Assembly: GCA_965200975.1 (NCBI GenBank) | Contig: OZ241740.1 | Location: 248,001-312,000, forward strand | Origin: S5-327 sp965200975 | GTDB taxonomy: Bacteria; Chloroflexota; Dehalococcoidia; Lucifugimonadales; Australimonadaceae | Reading direction: 5' to 3' | Length of the DNA stretch: 64,000 nucleotides | Program-made: the position numbers and the translations under genes | Notes under the pieces: generated by a model | Told to the model about the DNA's origin: nothing | Databases searched by the model: none | The model's input: only the letters and a program-made list of their open reading frames with translations | Shown: one piece after another, positions 15,535-23,497 of the stretch | How positions within the stretch are numbered: position 1 is the stretch's first letter | How the letters are laid out: each line of letters starts with the position of its first letter

Positions 15535-18462
15535 CTACCGCAGCGCGTCTGCGAGGTGCTCGGCCCAGTGGCGCGGCGTCTTGCTGGTGAAGTGGCCTAT
15601 CTGCTGGCGGCAGGAGATGCCGGAGACCGCCACGGGCCAGCCGCGCTTCTCCTCGGCTTCTATTGCGGGGAAGAGCTTCAGCGCGCCCATCGCCTTCGAC
15701 ATCTCGTAGTGCTCTTTCTCGAACCCGAACGTTCCGGCCATGCCGCAGCACGCCGAGTCGATCAGCTCCGGCTTGTAGCCGGCCATCGATAGCGCGCCGA
15801 GGGTGGCCGCGACGCCCGACAGCGCCTTCTGATGGCAGTGCCCGTGCACCTGCACCGGCGTCTTTTCGGAGTCCGTAAAGATGCCCCTGACCGCCTCCGG
15901 CTCGCTTTCGGCCAATCGCGCCAGCAGTTCGTCGAGCATTACCGCCTGACCCGCCACCAGGCGCGAGTCCTCGTCGCGCAGCAATTCCGGGTACTCGTCG
16001 CGGAGCGTGAGCAGGCACGACGGCTCCGTACCGACGATGAGCGCCCCTGCGGCGGCGTGGGGGACGAGCGCGCGGACGTTCCTGCGCGCCCACAGGCGAG
16101 CTTTGGCGAGCTGCCCTTTCGAGATGAGCGGGCGCCCGCAGCAGTCGCGCCGCGCCTCTAGCCGCACGCGGTAGCCGAGCGCTTCGAGCACCCGCACCGC
16201 GGAGCGCCCCACTTCGGGGTGCATGTACTCCGTGAACGTGTCGTGGAAGTAGACCGCGTCGCCGCGTCGTCCGTCCGTACGCGGCTTGCGCTTTCGGAAC
16301 CACGACGAGAAGCGCCGCCATGCGAATCGGGGAAGCGGACGCTCCCGCGAGACGCCAACGAGCCGCTCGGCCAGCTCCCGCGCCGGCGCGAGGCTGCCGA
16401 TAAAGTTCACGAGCGGCGCAGCCGCCTGCCCGGCGCGGCTCAATCGGGCCACCTCGCCGAAGAGGCGCGCCCTCAGCGGAAGGCCGTGCTTCTCGTAGTA
16501 CTTGCTCAGCACTTCGGACTTCAGCTTGGCCATATCGACGTTCGAGGGGCATTCGGCCTTGCACGCCTTGCACTCGACGCACAAGTCCATAGTGTCGTAC
16601 AGCCGCTTGCCGGTCAGTTCGTCGGCGGGGAGCTTCCCGCTCAGCACCATGCGCAGCATCGTCGCGCGGGCGCGGGTCGAGTGCTCCTCTTCACGTGTCG
16701 CCATAAAGGACGGACACATGCCGCCGTCGAGCTTGCGGCACGCTCCCTGACTGTTGCACATCTCCACATGCGCCGCGAACCCGCCGTCCTCCGAGAAATC
16801 GAGGTAGGTGGGGATGTCGAACGCCTTGTAGTCCGGACTGATGCGGAGGTTCTCGCGTATGCCGGGCGTCTCGATAATTTTGCCCGGGTTCATAATCGAG
16901 TCCGGATCGAACGCGGCCTTGAGGTCCTTGAACGCCTGGTATATCTCCGAGCCGAACATCTTCTCGGTGAACACACCCCGGACGATGCCGTCGCCGTGCT
17001 CGCCGGTGAGGCTGCCGCCGAACTCGAGCACGAGATCGGAGATCTCTTCGGCGATTGAAGCCATGGTCTCGACGCCGTCGCGGGTCTTCAGGTTCACCAC
17101 GGGGCGAATGTGCAGACAGCCCGTCGACGCGTGGCCGTAGTAGGCCGATTCGGTGCCGTGCCGGGCGACGATCTCCTCGAACCGGCGGACGTACGCCGGC
17201 AGTTGCTCGGGCGATACTGCGGTGTCTTCCACGTAGGGCAGAGGCTTGGCGTCGCCCTTGAGGGCCATTGCGAGCCCGAGGCCCGCCTCGCGCAGCGCGT
17301 ACCACTGCCGCTGCTCGTCCGGATAGTTCGTGATCATCGTCGCGTAGCCGAGCCGGCGATGCTCCATATCGGACTTCAGCGCCTCGAGCTTCGAGCGGAC
17401 TTCGCGAGGCGACTCCCCGTAGAACTCGACGAACAGGAGCTCGCGGGGCTCCCCGATAAAGTAGTTGAGCAGGTGGCGGTAGCCGGGATTCACTTTGCAG
17501 TTGTCGATGATCATGTGCCCGATCAGCTCCACCGCCGAGGGGCTGTGCTCGAGGATCGGCGTCGCCGCCTCCATGCACTCGATAAGGTCGGTGAAGTGCA
17601 CCACTCCCAGGCCCTTGTGTTCGGGGACAGACACCAGATTGACGCGCGCCTCGGTTACGGCCACGAGCGTTCCCTCGGAGCCGACAACCGCACGGGCGAG
17701 GTTCATTGGCCCGTCGCCGATAAAGTCGTCGAGGTTGTAGCCCATCACGCGGCGCAGAATGCGCGGGAAGCGCTGCGCGATCTCGTCGGCGTGCTCTCGC
17801 GCCAGACGGCGCGTCTCCCGGTAGATGGCGCCTTCCAGGTCGCTCTGCGACATTTTGTCTTCGAGCGCGGCGCCCGTCGTTGGGGCAAAGCGGGCCCGGC
17901 TCCCGTCCGACAGGATGGCGTCGACTTCGAGGATGTGGTCGAGCGTCTTGCCGTAGATGACGGAGTGTGGGCCGCAGGAGTTGTTGCCGATGCCGCCCCC
18001 CACCGTCGCCCGCGCGCTCGTAACCGGATCGGGGCCGTACATCAGGCCGTGGCGGCGCACTGCGGCGGAGAGGTGGTTGTTCACGATGCCCGGCTGTACT
18101 CGCGCCCACCGCTCCTCGGGCGAGACTTCGAGGATGCTGCGCATATGCTTCGAGAAGTCGATGACGATAGTGTGGTTCGTGGTCTGCCCGGCGAGCGCCG
18201 TGCCGCCGCCGCGGGGCGTCACCGCCACGCCGTGGCTGCCGGCGATGCGAATGGCGGCCTCCACGTCGTCGGCGTCGCGCGGCACAACGACGCCCACCGG
18301 CGTCATCTGGTAGATAGACGCATCGGTGGAGTACATCAGGCGGTTGTAGTGGTCCATCCGGACTTCGCCGGCGATTTGACTCTGCAGTTCCTGGGTGATG
18401 GCGGCGATCTCGCGTTCGGAGATGGCGGCGCCCTTGCGAACGGTCTCGTACAGAAGCGGCAT
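15535..18462 (-). CDS. FAD-linked oxidase fused to Fe-S/CCG domains (D-lactate or glycolate dehydrogenase type)
   Basis: This large fusion has 975 residues. The N-terminal half is a VAO/PCMH-type FAD domain (VVVPRDADDVEAAI, GVAVTPRGGGTALAGQ, GGGIGNNSCGPHS) with a C-terminal substrate cap (GSLTGEHGDGIVRGVF). The second half carries two Fe-S binding Cys groups (CNSQGACRKLDGGMCPSF, and CVECKACKAECPSNVDM). It ends with CCG-type modules (RRDCCGRPLISKG, GHCHQKALSG, SACCGMAGTFGFE). The layout matches GlcD-GlpC fusions that oxidise D-2-hydroxyacids and pass electrons to the quinone pool. I chose ATG 18462 because AGGGGAG precedes it; ATG 18498 is possible. It is convergent with the gene before it. 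The substrate is not determined. Confidence 0.9.
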   Translation of the reverse strand: MPLLYETVRKGAAISEREIAAITQELQSQIAGEVRMDHYNRLMYSTDASIYQMTPVGVVVPRDADDVEAAIRIAGSHGVAVTPRGGGTALAGQTTNHTIVIDFSKHMRSILEVSPEERWARVQPGIVNNHLSAAVRRHGLMYGPDPVTSARATVGGGIGNNSCGPHSVIYGKTLDHILEVDAILSDGSRARFAPTTGAALEDKMSQSDLEGAIYRETRRLAREHADEIAQRFPRILRRVMGYNLDDFIGDGPMNLARAVVGSEGTLVAVTEARVNLVSVPEHKGLGVVHFTDLIECMEAATPILEHSPSAVELIGHMIIDNCKVNPGYRHLLNYFIGEPRELLFVEFYGESPREVRSKLEALKSDMEHRRLGYATMITNYPDEQRQWYALREAGLGLAMALKGDAKPLPYVEDTAVSPEQLPAYVRRFEEIVARHGTESAYYGHASTGCLHIRPVVNLKTRDGVETMASIAEEISDLVLEFGGSLTGEHGDGIVRGVFTEKMFGSEIYQAFKDLKAAFDPDSIMNPGKIIETPGIRENLRISPDYKAFDIPTYLDFSEDGGFAAHVEMCNSQGACRKLDGGMCPSFMATREEEHSTRARATMLRMVLSGKLPADELTGKRLYDTMDLCVECKACKAECPSNVDMAKLKSEVLSKYYEKHGLPLRARLFGEVARLSRAGQAAAPLVNFIGSLAPARELAERLVGVSRERPLPRFAWRRFSSWFRKRKPRTDGRRGDAVYFHDTFTEYMHPEVGRSAVRVLEALGYRVRLEARRDCCGRPLISKGQLAKARLWARRNVRALVPHAAAGALIVGTEPSCLLTLRDEYPELLRDEDSRLVAGQAVMLDELLARLAESEPEAVRGIFTDSEKTPVQVHGHCHQKALSGVAATLGALSMAGYKPELIDSACCGMAGTFGFEKEHYEMSKAMGALKLFPAIEAEEKRGWPVAVSGISCRQQIGHFTSKTPRHWAEHLADALR

Positions 18463-18664
18463 GGAGGCTCCCCTGCTTGGCGGGTTCAAGAGCGTCATTG
18501 TAAGGCGCCGGACTGCGCCGGGCTTGTCCTGGGCTCGCCCGCCGCTATCGCGCGTCTACGCGTCTACTCTGAACGAGCACTTTTTTCACGTTGCGGGAAA
18601 GGCGCGGGTGGCGCGCCGGCGCAAGCCGGGGTAATCTCTCGACCGCGAAAACAAGGAGATCGCC

Positions 18665-19279
18665 GTGGTTGAACAGAACAACTCCAGCTCGCAACAGGAA
18701 GCAGCGGCTGGCGCGCAGGCGCAAGCGGAGCCTGACGAGAAGCACGGCGTGAAGTCGCTTGGGCCGCTCGAACTGCAGCTGATGAGCGCCCTGTGGAGCT
18801 CCGCCGAGCCGCTCTCGGTGCAGGGGGTCATCGACGGCCTTGGGCCGGGGCACAACTACAAGACGGTGATGACCGTGCTCAACCGGCTTGTCGCCAAGAA
18901 GCTGCTCGAGCGGGAGCTCGACGGCAGGGCGTACCGGTATCGACCGCGCCGGCGGCGCAGCGAGTTTCTGCGCTCAGCCGCCGACGAGATTGTCCACGAC
19001 TACCTGGCGTCCTACGGGGACGACGCCGCAGCGCACCTCGCCGGCGCCGTCGGCGTCTACGCGGCGCCGGAGCAGCCCCCGCCCTCTCCGCAGCCCTCCT
19101 CGCCGCCGCCTTTCCCGCAGTCGCCGCCTTTCCAAGCGTCGGCGATCCCCCCGCTGCAGCCGGAATTCCCCGACCCCGGCGTCGCGCTGCGAACGACGCT
19201 TGCAGCGTTTGTGCTGACGGCTCTCGGCCTGCAGGTCGCCATAACCCTCCTCGATCTTGCGCGGCGAGGGCTCCGCTAA
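18665..19279 (+). CDS. BlaI/MecI-type winged-helix regulator with a C-terminal membrane segment
   Basis: GTG start with AAGGAG at good spacing; 204 residues. Residues about 30-115 match the BlaI/MecI/CopY winged helix (LGPLELQLMSALWSSAEPLS, NYKTVMTVLNRLVAKKLLERE, GRAYRYRPRRRRSEFL). A Pro-rich linker (about 133-170) then leads to one hydrophobic helix near the C-terminus (TTLAAFVLTALGLQVAITLL). Standard BlaI proteins are about 125 residues and soluble, so the linker plus membrane anchor is unusual. No BlaR-type protease partner is adjacent, although RseP at 4948-6246 is a site-2 protease elsewhere in the window. The gene ends 13 nt before rsmG. Targets are unknown. Confidence 0.8.
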   Translation: MVEQNNSSSQQEAAAGAQAQAEPDEKHGVKSLGPLELQLMSALWSSAEPLSVQGVIDGLGPGHNYKTVMTVLNRLVAKKLLERELDGRAYRYRPRRRRSEFLRSAADEIVHDYLASYGDDAAAHLAGAVGVYAAPEQPPPSPQPSSPPPFPQSPPFQASAIPPLQPEFPDPGVALRTTLAAFVLTALGLQVAITLLDLARRGLR

Positions 19280-19292
19280 CAGGAGCTGGACT

Positions 19293-20012
19293 GTGGACTG
19301 GGACGCGTTCCGCGCAGCGGCGGCGCTGTTGACGGCAGGCCTCGACGACCGCCGCCTCTCGCAGTTCCGGCGGCTGCTGACGCTCCTGCGCGATGCGAAC
19401 CGGCAAGCCTCGGTCACATCAGGGGAGGGTCTCCGCGACGCGCTCCGCACGCACTTCCTCGATTCGCTCACGCTCGCTCCCCTCATCCGCGAGATGGGTC
19501 TGGAGAGCGGGCGCCTTGTCGATGTCGGCGCAGGCGGCGGTTTTCCGGGCCTGCCGCTCAAAATTGCCTTCCCTGCGCTCTCCCTGACGCTCATCGAGGC
19601 TGCGCGCAAGAAGACCGAACGGCTCGAACAGGCCGTGACGGCTCTCGGCGTCGAGGCCCGCGTGCTCCAGCTTCGCGCCGAGGACGCCGCCCGCGACCCC
19701 GAACTGCGCGAGACGTTCGACCTCGCCACGGCGCGCGCCCTCGGCCCGTGGCCCGTTGTGCTCGAGCTGACGCTGCCGCTCTGCGCCGTCGGCGGGCGCG
19801 TACTCGGCCAGCGCGGCGCCGCGGGAATCGAAGAGGCTGCGCGTTACGAGCCGACGGCTGTAGCCCTCGGCGGGCGCACGCTTCGAGTCGATGCGGTAGA
19901 CCCCGCAGCAGGGTTTGCGGCGCGCCACGTCATCGTCGTCGAGAAAGCGAGCCCAACTCCGGAGCGGTATCCGCGTCGCGCAGGGATACCGGCGAAGCGC
20001 CCGCTGGTTTAA
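19293..20012 (+). CDS. rsmG: 16S rRNA (guanine-527-N7) methyltransferase
   Basis: RsmG methylates G527 of 16S rRNA using SAM. It has 239 residues from the GTG at 19293, which AGGAG precedes by 7 nt. Family features are FLDSLTLAPLIRE, the SAM-binding loop LVDVGAGGGFPGLPLKI, LTLIEAARKKTERL and FDLATARALGPW. The C-terminus is a little longer than usual. A TTG at 19257 would overlap the preceding gene; I consider it less likely. Its usual neighbours (mnmG, parA, parB) are absent here. Confidence 0.93.
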   Translation: MDWDAFRAAAALLTAGLDDRRLSQFRRLLTLLRDANRQASVTSGEGLRDALRTHFLDSLTLAPLIREMGLESGRLVDVGAGGGFPGLPLKIAFPALSLTLIEAARKKTERLEQAVTALGVEARVLQLRAEDAARDPELRETFDLATARALGPWPVVLELTLPLCAVGGRVLGQRGAAGIEEAARYEPTAVALGGRTLRVDAVDPAAGFAARHVIVVEKASPTPERYPRRAGIPAKRPLV

Positions 20013-20023
20013 GCTGTATAGCC

Positions 20024-21055
20024 GTGTCGGAGTCCACATTGCAATCCCGGGGCAGCGTATCGCTCCGCCGCCGCTTTACGTCGCCGCAGACCCTACTGTC
20101 GCTTGCCGTCCTTCCCGTCTGCGCCGCGCTGGTGGTGTGGCGGTTCGACATCGCCTGGAGCGACACCCGCGACCTCATCCGCGCGCTCGACCTGCGCTGG
20201 TACGTCGCGGCCTTCCTTGTTCACTACGCCACCTTCATCTTCCGGGGAGCGCGCTGGCGCGTGCTCCTGCAGAACGCCAATCGCAAGGACGGCGGGCCCG
20301 TGCCCAGCGTCTTCTACGCCGCGCGCGTCATTCTGCTCAGCTGGTTCGCCAATTCCGTGACCTGGTTCCGTATGGGCGACGCCTACCGCGCCTACGTCTA
20401 CGCCGAAGACACCAAATCGAGCTTCCCGCGCAGCATGGGCACGGTGCTCGCCGACCGGCTCGTCGACCTCGCCATCGTCGCAATTCTGATGGCGGTCGGC
20501 ATCGGCGTGCTGCTCGCCGGTGGGCAGATCAGGCCCCCGATGCTGCTTGTGCTCATCGCCGTGGGGCTGATGGCCGCCATCGTCCTCGGTCTGGGCGGAA
20601 TGTTCGCCACCGGACGCTGGGTAATGCCGCACTTGCCGCAGAGAGCGCGGGACATCTATAAGCGCTTCCACGACGGCACGATCAGCAGCTTCGGGCGGAT
20701 GCATCTCGTGTTCGCTCTTGGCGTAGCCGGATGGCTGTGCGAGGTGGGGCGGCTCTTCTGCGTGGTGATGGCTGTGGGGTCGCCCATCGCCCTGGGCCTC
20801 GTGCTCTTCGTGCCGATGGCCAACGGCGCGCTCACCGCCGTCCCGCTCACCCCCGGCGGGCTTGGCGTGGTCGAAACGGGCGTGTCGGGGCTGCTGCGGC
20901 TCGAGCTGGCGGTCGAGGCGGCCATCGCGGTCGCCCTGGTCGACCGCACTATCAGTTACATTAGCACCGTGTTCTTTGGAGGGCTGGTGTTTGCGGCAAG
21001 GCAGATAGGAACGGCGCGCCAGACCGGCGCGCCCCGCATTGGAGGCGGCGCATGA
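20024..21055 (+). CDS. Lysylphosphatidylglycerol synthase TM-region/flippase-like membrane protein
   Basis: This integral membrane protein has 343 residues from the GTG at 20024, with about eight helices. The pattern (FRGARWRVLLQNANR, ANSVTWFRMGDAYRAYVYA, SFPRSMGTVLADRLVDL, PLTPGGLGVVETGVSGLL, ALVDRTISYISTVFFGGLVF) is that of the UPF0104/AglD2-like family, the transmembrane part of MprF-type lipid flippases. There is no soluble aminoacyl transferase domain. Such proteins are thought to move lipids or lipid-linked sugars across the membrane. It starts 11 nt after rsmG and its stop codon overlaps the next ATG. The substrate is unknown. Confidence 0.82.
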   Translation: MSESTLQSRGSVSLRRRFTSPQTLLSLAVLPVCAALVVWRFDIAWSDTRDLIRALDLRWYVAAFLVHYATFIFRGARWRVLLQNANRKDGGPVPSVFYAARVILLSWFANSVTWFRMGDAYRAYVYAEDTKSSFPRSMGTVLADRLVDLAIVAILMAVGIGVLLAGGQIRPPMLLVLIAVGLMAAIVLGLGGMFATGRWVMPHLPQRARDIYKRFHDGTISSFGRMHLVFALGVAGWLCEVGRLFCVVMAVGSPIALGLVLFVPMANGALTAVPLTPGGLGVVETGVSGLLRLELAVEAAIAVALVDRTISYISTVFFGGLVFAARQIGTARQTGAPRIGGGA

Positions 21056-21819
21056 TAGACGGCGCATTCAGAGCCAAACTAAAGGCGGGCGAGCCGCTCG
21101 TCGGCGTATTCGTCAGCATCGAGTCCCCGACGACCGCAGAGTTGCTCGCCCTCGCAGGCGTCGATTACCTGATGATTGACGGCGAGCACAATCCCATCGG
21201 GCCGGCGGAAGCCGTAGATATGATCAGGGCCGCCGAGTCGCGCCGCACGCCGGTGATGGCCCGCGTCGGCGAGAACGCTCAGCAAGTCATCGCCAAGTAT
21301 CTCGACGCCGGAGTTCTGGGCGTGATGACTCCCATGGTCAACAATGCGGCGGACGCGCGCCGCGTCGTCGACGCAGTCAAGTACCCGCCGGACGGCAAGC
21401 GCGGCCTCGCAGGCGTGCGAGCCAACGACTTCGCCACAGCCCCCGACTACACTGCTCACGCCAACGACGCCACGATCGTGATGGTCCAGATAGAGACCGT
21501 CGACGGCATCGACAACGCTGAGGAGATCATCGCGACCGAGGGAGTCGACGCGGTCTTCCTTGGCCCGTCCGACCTCTCCGTGGCGCTCGGCGTACCGGGC
21601 CAGGCCAAGCATCCGAGCGTCCTCGACGCCATCGAGCGGCTAACGGCGAGGATTGTCCATGCGGGCAAGACCGCAGGCACCATCGCCCGCGCGCCGGAGG
21701 ACTACGCCTACTGGCGCGACCGCGGCGTGCAGCTCTTTCTCACCGGCGCCAACGGTCTTCTCCTTGGCGCCGCCAAGGCTTACGTCGACGGCGCCCGCGC
21801 TGTCGAGGAAGGCCGTTGA
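21052..21819 (+). CDS. HpcH/HpaI family aldolase
   Basis: This 255-residue class II metal-dependent aldolase cleaves 2-keto-3-deoxy or 4-hydroxy-2-oxo acids to pyruvate plus an aldehyde. The barrel has VGVFVSIESPTTAELLA, DYLMIDGEHNP, PVMARVGEN, GVLGVMTPMVNNAADA and IVMVQIETVDGIDN with the metal-binding Glu. VFLGPSDLSVALGVPG also matches the family. It overlaps the previous gene by 4 nt and abuts a beta-hydroxyacid reductase gene. Aldolase plus tartronate-semialdehyde-type reductase is the gene pair used in sugar-diacid (glucarate) breakdown, so a similar catabolic role is plausible. The true substrate is not shown. Confidence 0.88.
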   Translation: MIDGAFRAKLKAGEPLVGVFVSIESPTTAELLALAGVDYLMIDGEHNPIGPAEAVDMIRAAESRRTPVMARVGENAQQVIAKYLDAGVLGVMTPMVNNAADARRVVDAVKYPPDGKRGLAGVRANDFATAPDYTAHANDATIVMVQIETVDGIDNAEEIIATEGVDAVFLGPSDLSVALGVPGQAKHPSVLDAIERLTARIVHAGKTAGTIARAPEDYAYWRDRGVQLFLTGANGLLLGAAKAYVDGARAVEEGR

Positions 21820-22661
21820 TGGTTACAGAGCGCGAAACGGTAGGCGTAGTCGGCACAGGCATTATGGGCGCGCCTATGGCCCGCAACCTGGCGAAGGCGG
21901 GCTTCGCGGTCGTCGCCTATAACCGTACTCCCGAGAAGGCGCGGGCGCTCGAGTCCGACGGCGTCGCAGTCGCCGGCTCAATTGCCGAGGTCGGGCGCCG
22001 CGCGACGATCGTCATCACGATGGCGCCGGGGTCTGTCTTTATCGATATGAGCACCATCTCGCCTGGCGAGACGCGCGCCCTTGCGGCGCGGCTCGCCGAT
22101 AGAGGGATAGCGATGCTCGACGCTCCGGTGAGCGGCGGCTCGTGGGGCGCGCAACAAGCGACCCTGACCATCATGGTTGGAGGCGAGCAGGAGACGTTCG
22201 ATCGCTGCCTGCCGGTGTTCGATGCAATGGGCAAGAGCATCACCCTGATGGGGCCGTCCGGCATGGGACAGACCACCAAGCTCGTGAACCAGATCCTCGT
22301 GGCGGGGACGGCTTCCGCCGTCGCCGAGGCGCTCGTGTTTGCGGCTGCGCAGGGCGCCGACCTGCTGAAGACGATAGAGGCCGTTTCGGGCGGCGCCGCC
22401 GGGTCGTGGCAGCTCGCCAACCTCGGGCCCCGGATGGTGCAAGGCGATTTCGCGCCCGGGTTTATGGTGAAGCTGCAGCAGAAAGACCTGCGCCTCATCC
22501 TCGAGTCCGCCCAGGAGCAGCGCGTGCCTCTTCCCGTCGTCAGCATCGCGCGGCAGTACTTCACCGCTCTCGAAGCCTTGGGGTGCGGCGACGAGGGGAC
22601 ACAGGCGATCATCAAGGCTGTTGAACGCCTCGCCGGGATCGAGGCCCGGCATCAGGCGTGA
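21819..22661 (+). CDS. NAD(P)-dependent beta-hydroxyacid dehydrogenase (GarR/3-hydroxyisobutyrate type) with a short internal deletion
   Basis: The family reversibly reduces tartronate semialdehyde or oxidises 3-hydroxyisobutyrate. The ATG at 21819 has GAGGAAGG upstream and gives 280 residues. The Rossmann motif VGVVGTGIMGAPMARNLAKAG, the substrate loop DAPVSGGSWGAQQ and the catalytic Lys helix GQTTKLVNQIL are intact. Around residue 68 the sequence jumps from VITM straight to APGSVFIDMSTISP. Family members have some 23 more residues here (a helix and loop after VIxMLPD). The gap is in frame, at about 22020. It removes part of the Rossmann fold near the cofactor, so activity is uncertain. It may be a real deletion or an assembly slip. 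It lies between the aldolase and a HAD phosphatase gene. Confidence 0.85.
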   Translation: MVTERETVGVVGTGIMGAPMARNLAKAGFAVVAYNRTPEKARALESDGVAVAGSIAEVGRRATIVITMAPGSVFIDMSTISPGETRALAARLADRGIAMLDAPVSGGSWGAQQATLTIMVGGEQETFDRCLPVFDAMGKSITLMGPSGMGQTTKLVNQILVAGTASAVAEALVFAAAQGADLLKTIEAVSGGAAGSWQLANLGPRMVQGDFAPGFMVKLQQKDLRLILESAQEQRVPLPVVSIARQYFTALEALGCGDEGTQAIIKAVERLAGIEARHQA

Positions 22662-23335
22662 GCGAGTCCCCGGCATTCGACGCCATAGTCTTCGACTACG
22701 ACGACACTATCGCCGACACCATCCCCGCCCGAATCGAATCGACGCGCCTTGCGTTCGACGAAGTCGGGCTTGCCCTCGACCCGGCCGCATTCGTCTACGC
22801 CACGCGCGGCATTCCCCTGCAGGCGGCCCTCGACGCTGCGGACGGCGGCAGGGGCAAAGAGCTGGGCCTCACCGCCATCTACCGCCGCCATTACTGGGGC
22901 AAGGCGCCCGGCCTCATCAGCCTCTTCGACGGCGTCCGCGAGATGCTCGACGCGCTCGCCGCCCGATCGGTTCCGCTGGGCATCGTCACTTCGAAGCTGC
23001 GCGACCGTCCTGTCGAAGGGCGGCGTGCCGGGGCCGCCGTCGAACTCGAAGAGTTGGGCGTCGATGCTCTCTTCCCGTGCATTGTCGGAGTGGAGGATGT
23101 CGTCAACGCGAAACCCCATCCGGAGGGTCTGCGCCGCGTTATGGCTTGCCTGGGAGCCTCCCCTACCCGGACGCTGGTCGTGGGCGACAGCTGGTCGGAT
23201 GTGCAGGCGGCGCAGAACGGGGGCGCGTGGAGCTGCCTTGCGACCTGGGGGCTGGACGATCCCGCTGAGCAGCTTGCGCTGGCGACGCCCGACTTCACTG
23301 TCGACGTCCCGGCGCAGCTCCTCGCGCTGCTCTGA
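22658..23335 (+). CDS. HAD-superfamily hydrolase (phosphoglycolate phosphatase-like)
   Basis: Start is GTG overlapping the previous stop codon; 225 residues. HAD motifs are visible: I is FDYDDTIADT (Asp nucleophile, with DDT in place of the commoner DGT), II is the Ser of LGIVTSK, III is the Lys of NAKPHPEGL, and IV is GDSWSDVQAAQNGG. A helical cap follows motif I. The class usually dephosphorylates small sugar or glycolate phosphates. It closes the aldolase-reductase-HAD operon, and a 14-bp palindrome (23336-23349) follows its stop immediately. The substrate is unknown. Confidence 0.85.
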   Translation: MSESPAFDAIVFDYDDTIADTIPARIESTRLAFDEVGLALDPAAFVYATRGIPLQAALDAADGGRGKELGLTAIYRRHYWGKAPGLISLFDGVREMLDALAARSVPLGIVTSKLRDRPVEGRRAGAAVELEELGVDALFPCIVGVEDVVNAKPHPEGLRRVMACLGASPTRTLVVGDSWSDVQAAQNGGAWSCLATWGLDDPAEQLALATPDFTVDVPAQLLALL

Positions 23336-23436
23336 CCGGCTGCAGCCGGCCGCTCAACGGCAAGCGACTGCGACAATTGGGTCTTGCGGGGCGGCCCCTG
23401 AAAGATGGCACACTCCTCCCGTCAGAGCGCCACAGA

Positions 23437-23459
23437 ACACGCGATGCGTGTGGTACGAT
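23437..23459 (+). promoter_or_regulatory. recA promoter region with a palindromic candidate operator
   Basis: The palindrome ACACGC-GAT-GCGTGT (23437-23451) sits directly before an extended -10 element TGG-TACGAT (23454-23459), about 40 nt ahead of the recA start. The palindrome would cover the spacer region, a usual site for a repressor such as LexA. It does not match the E. coli or Bacillus SOS box. A small palindrome can arise by chance in GC-rich DNA. Confidence 0.4.
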
Positions 23460-23497
23460 ATCAACCGGCTAGTGGCGGCCAAGAGACGAGGCCAACC

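Noticed and set aside
23336..23349. CCGGCTGCAGCCGG palindrome after the HAD gene as a terminator
   Set aside because: Perfect 14-bp palindrome, but without a hairpin loop or T-run, so an intrinsic terminator is not supported.
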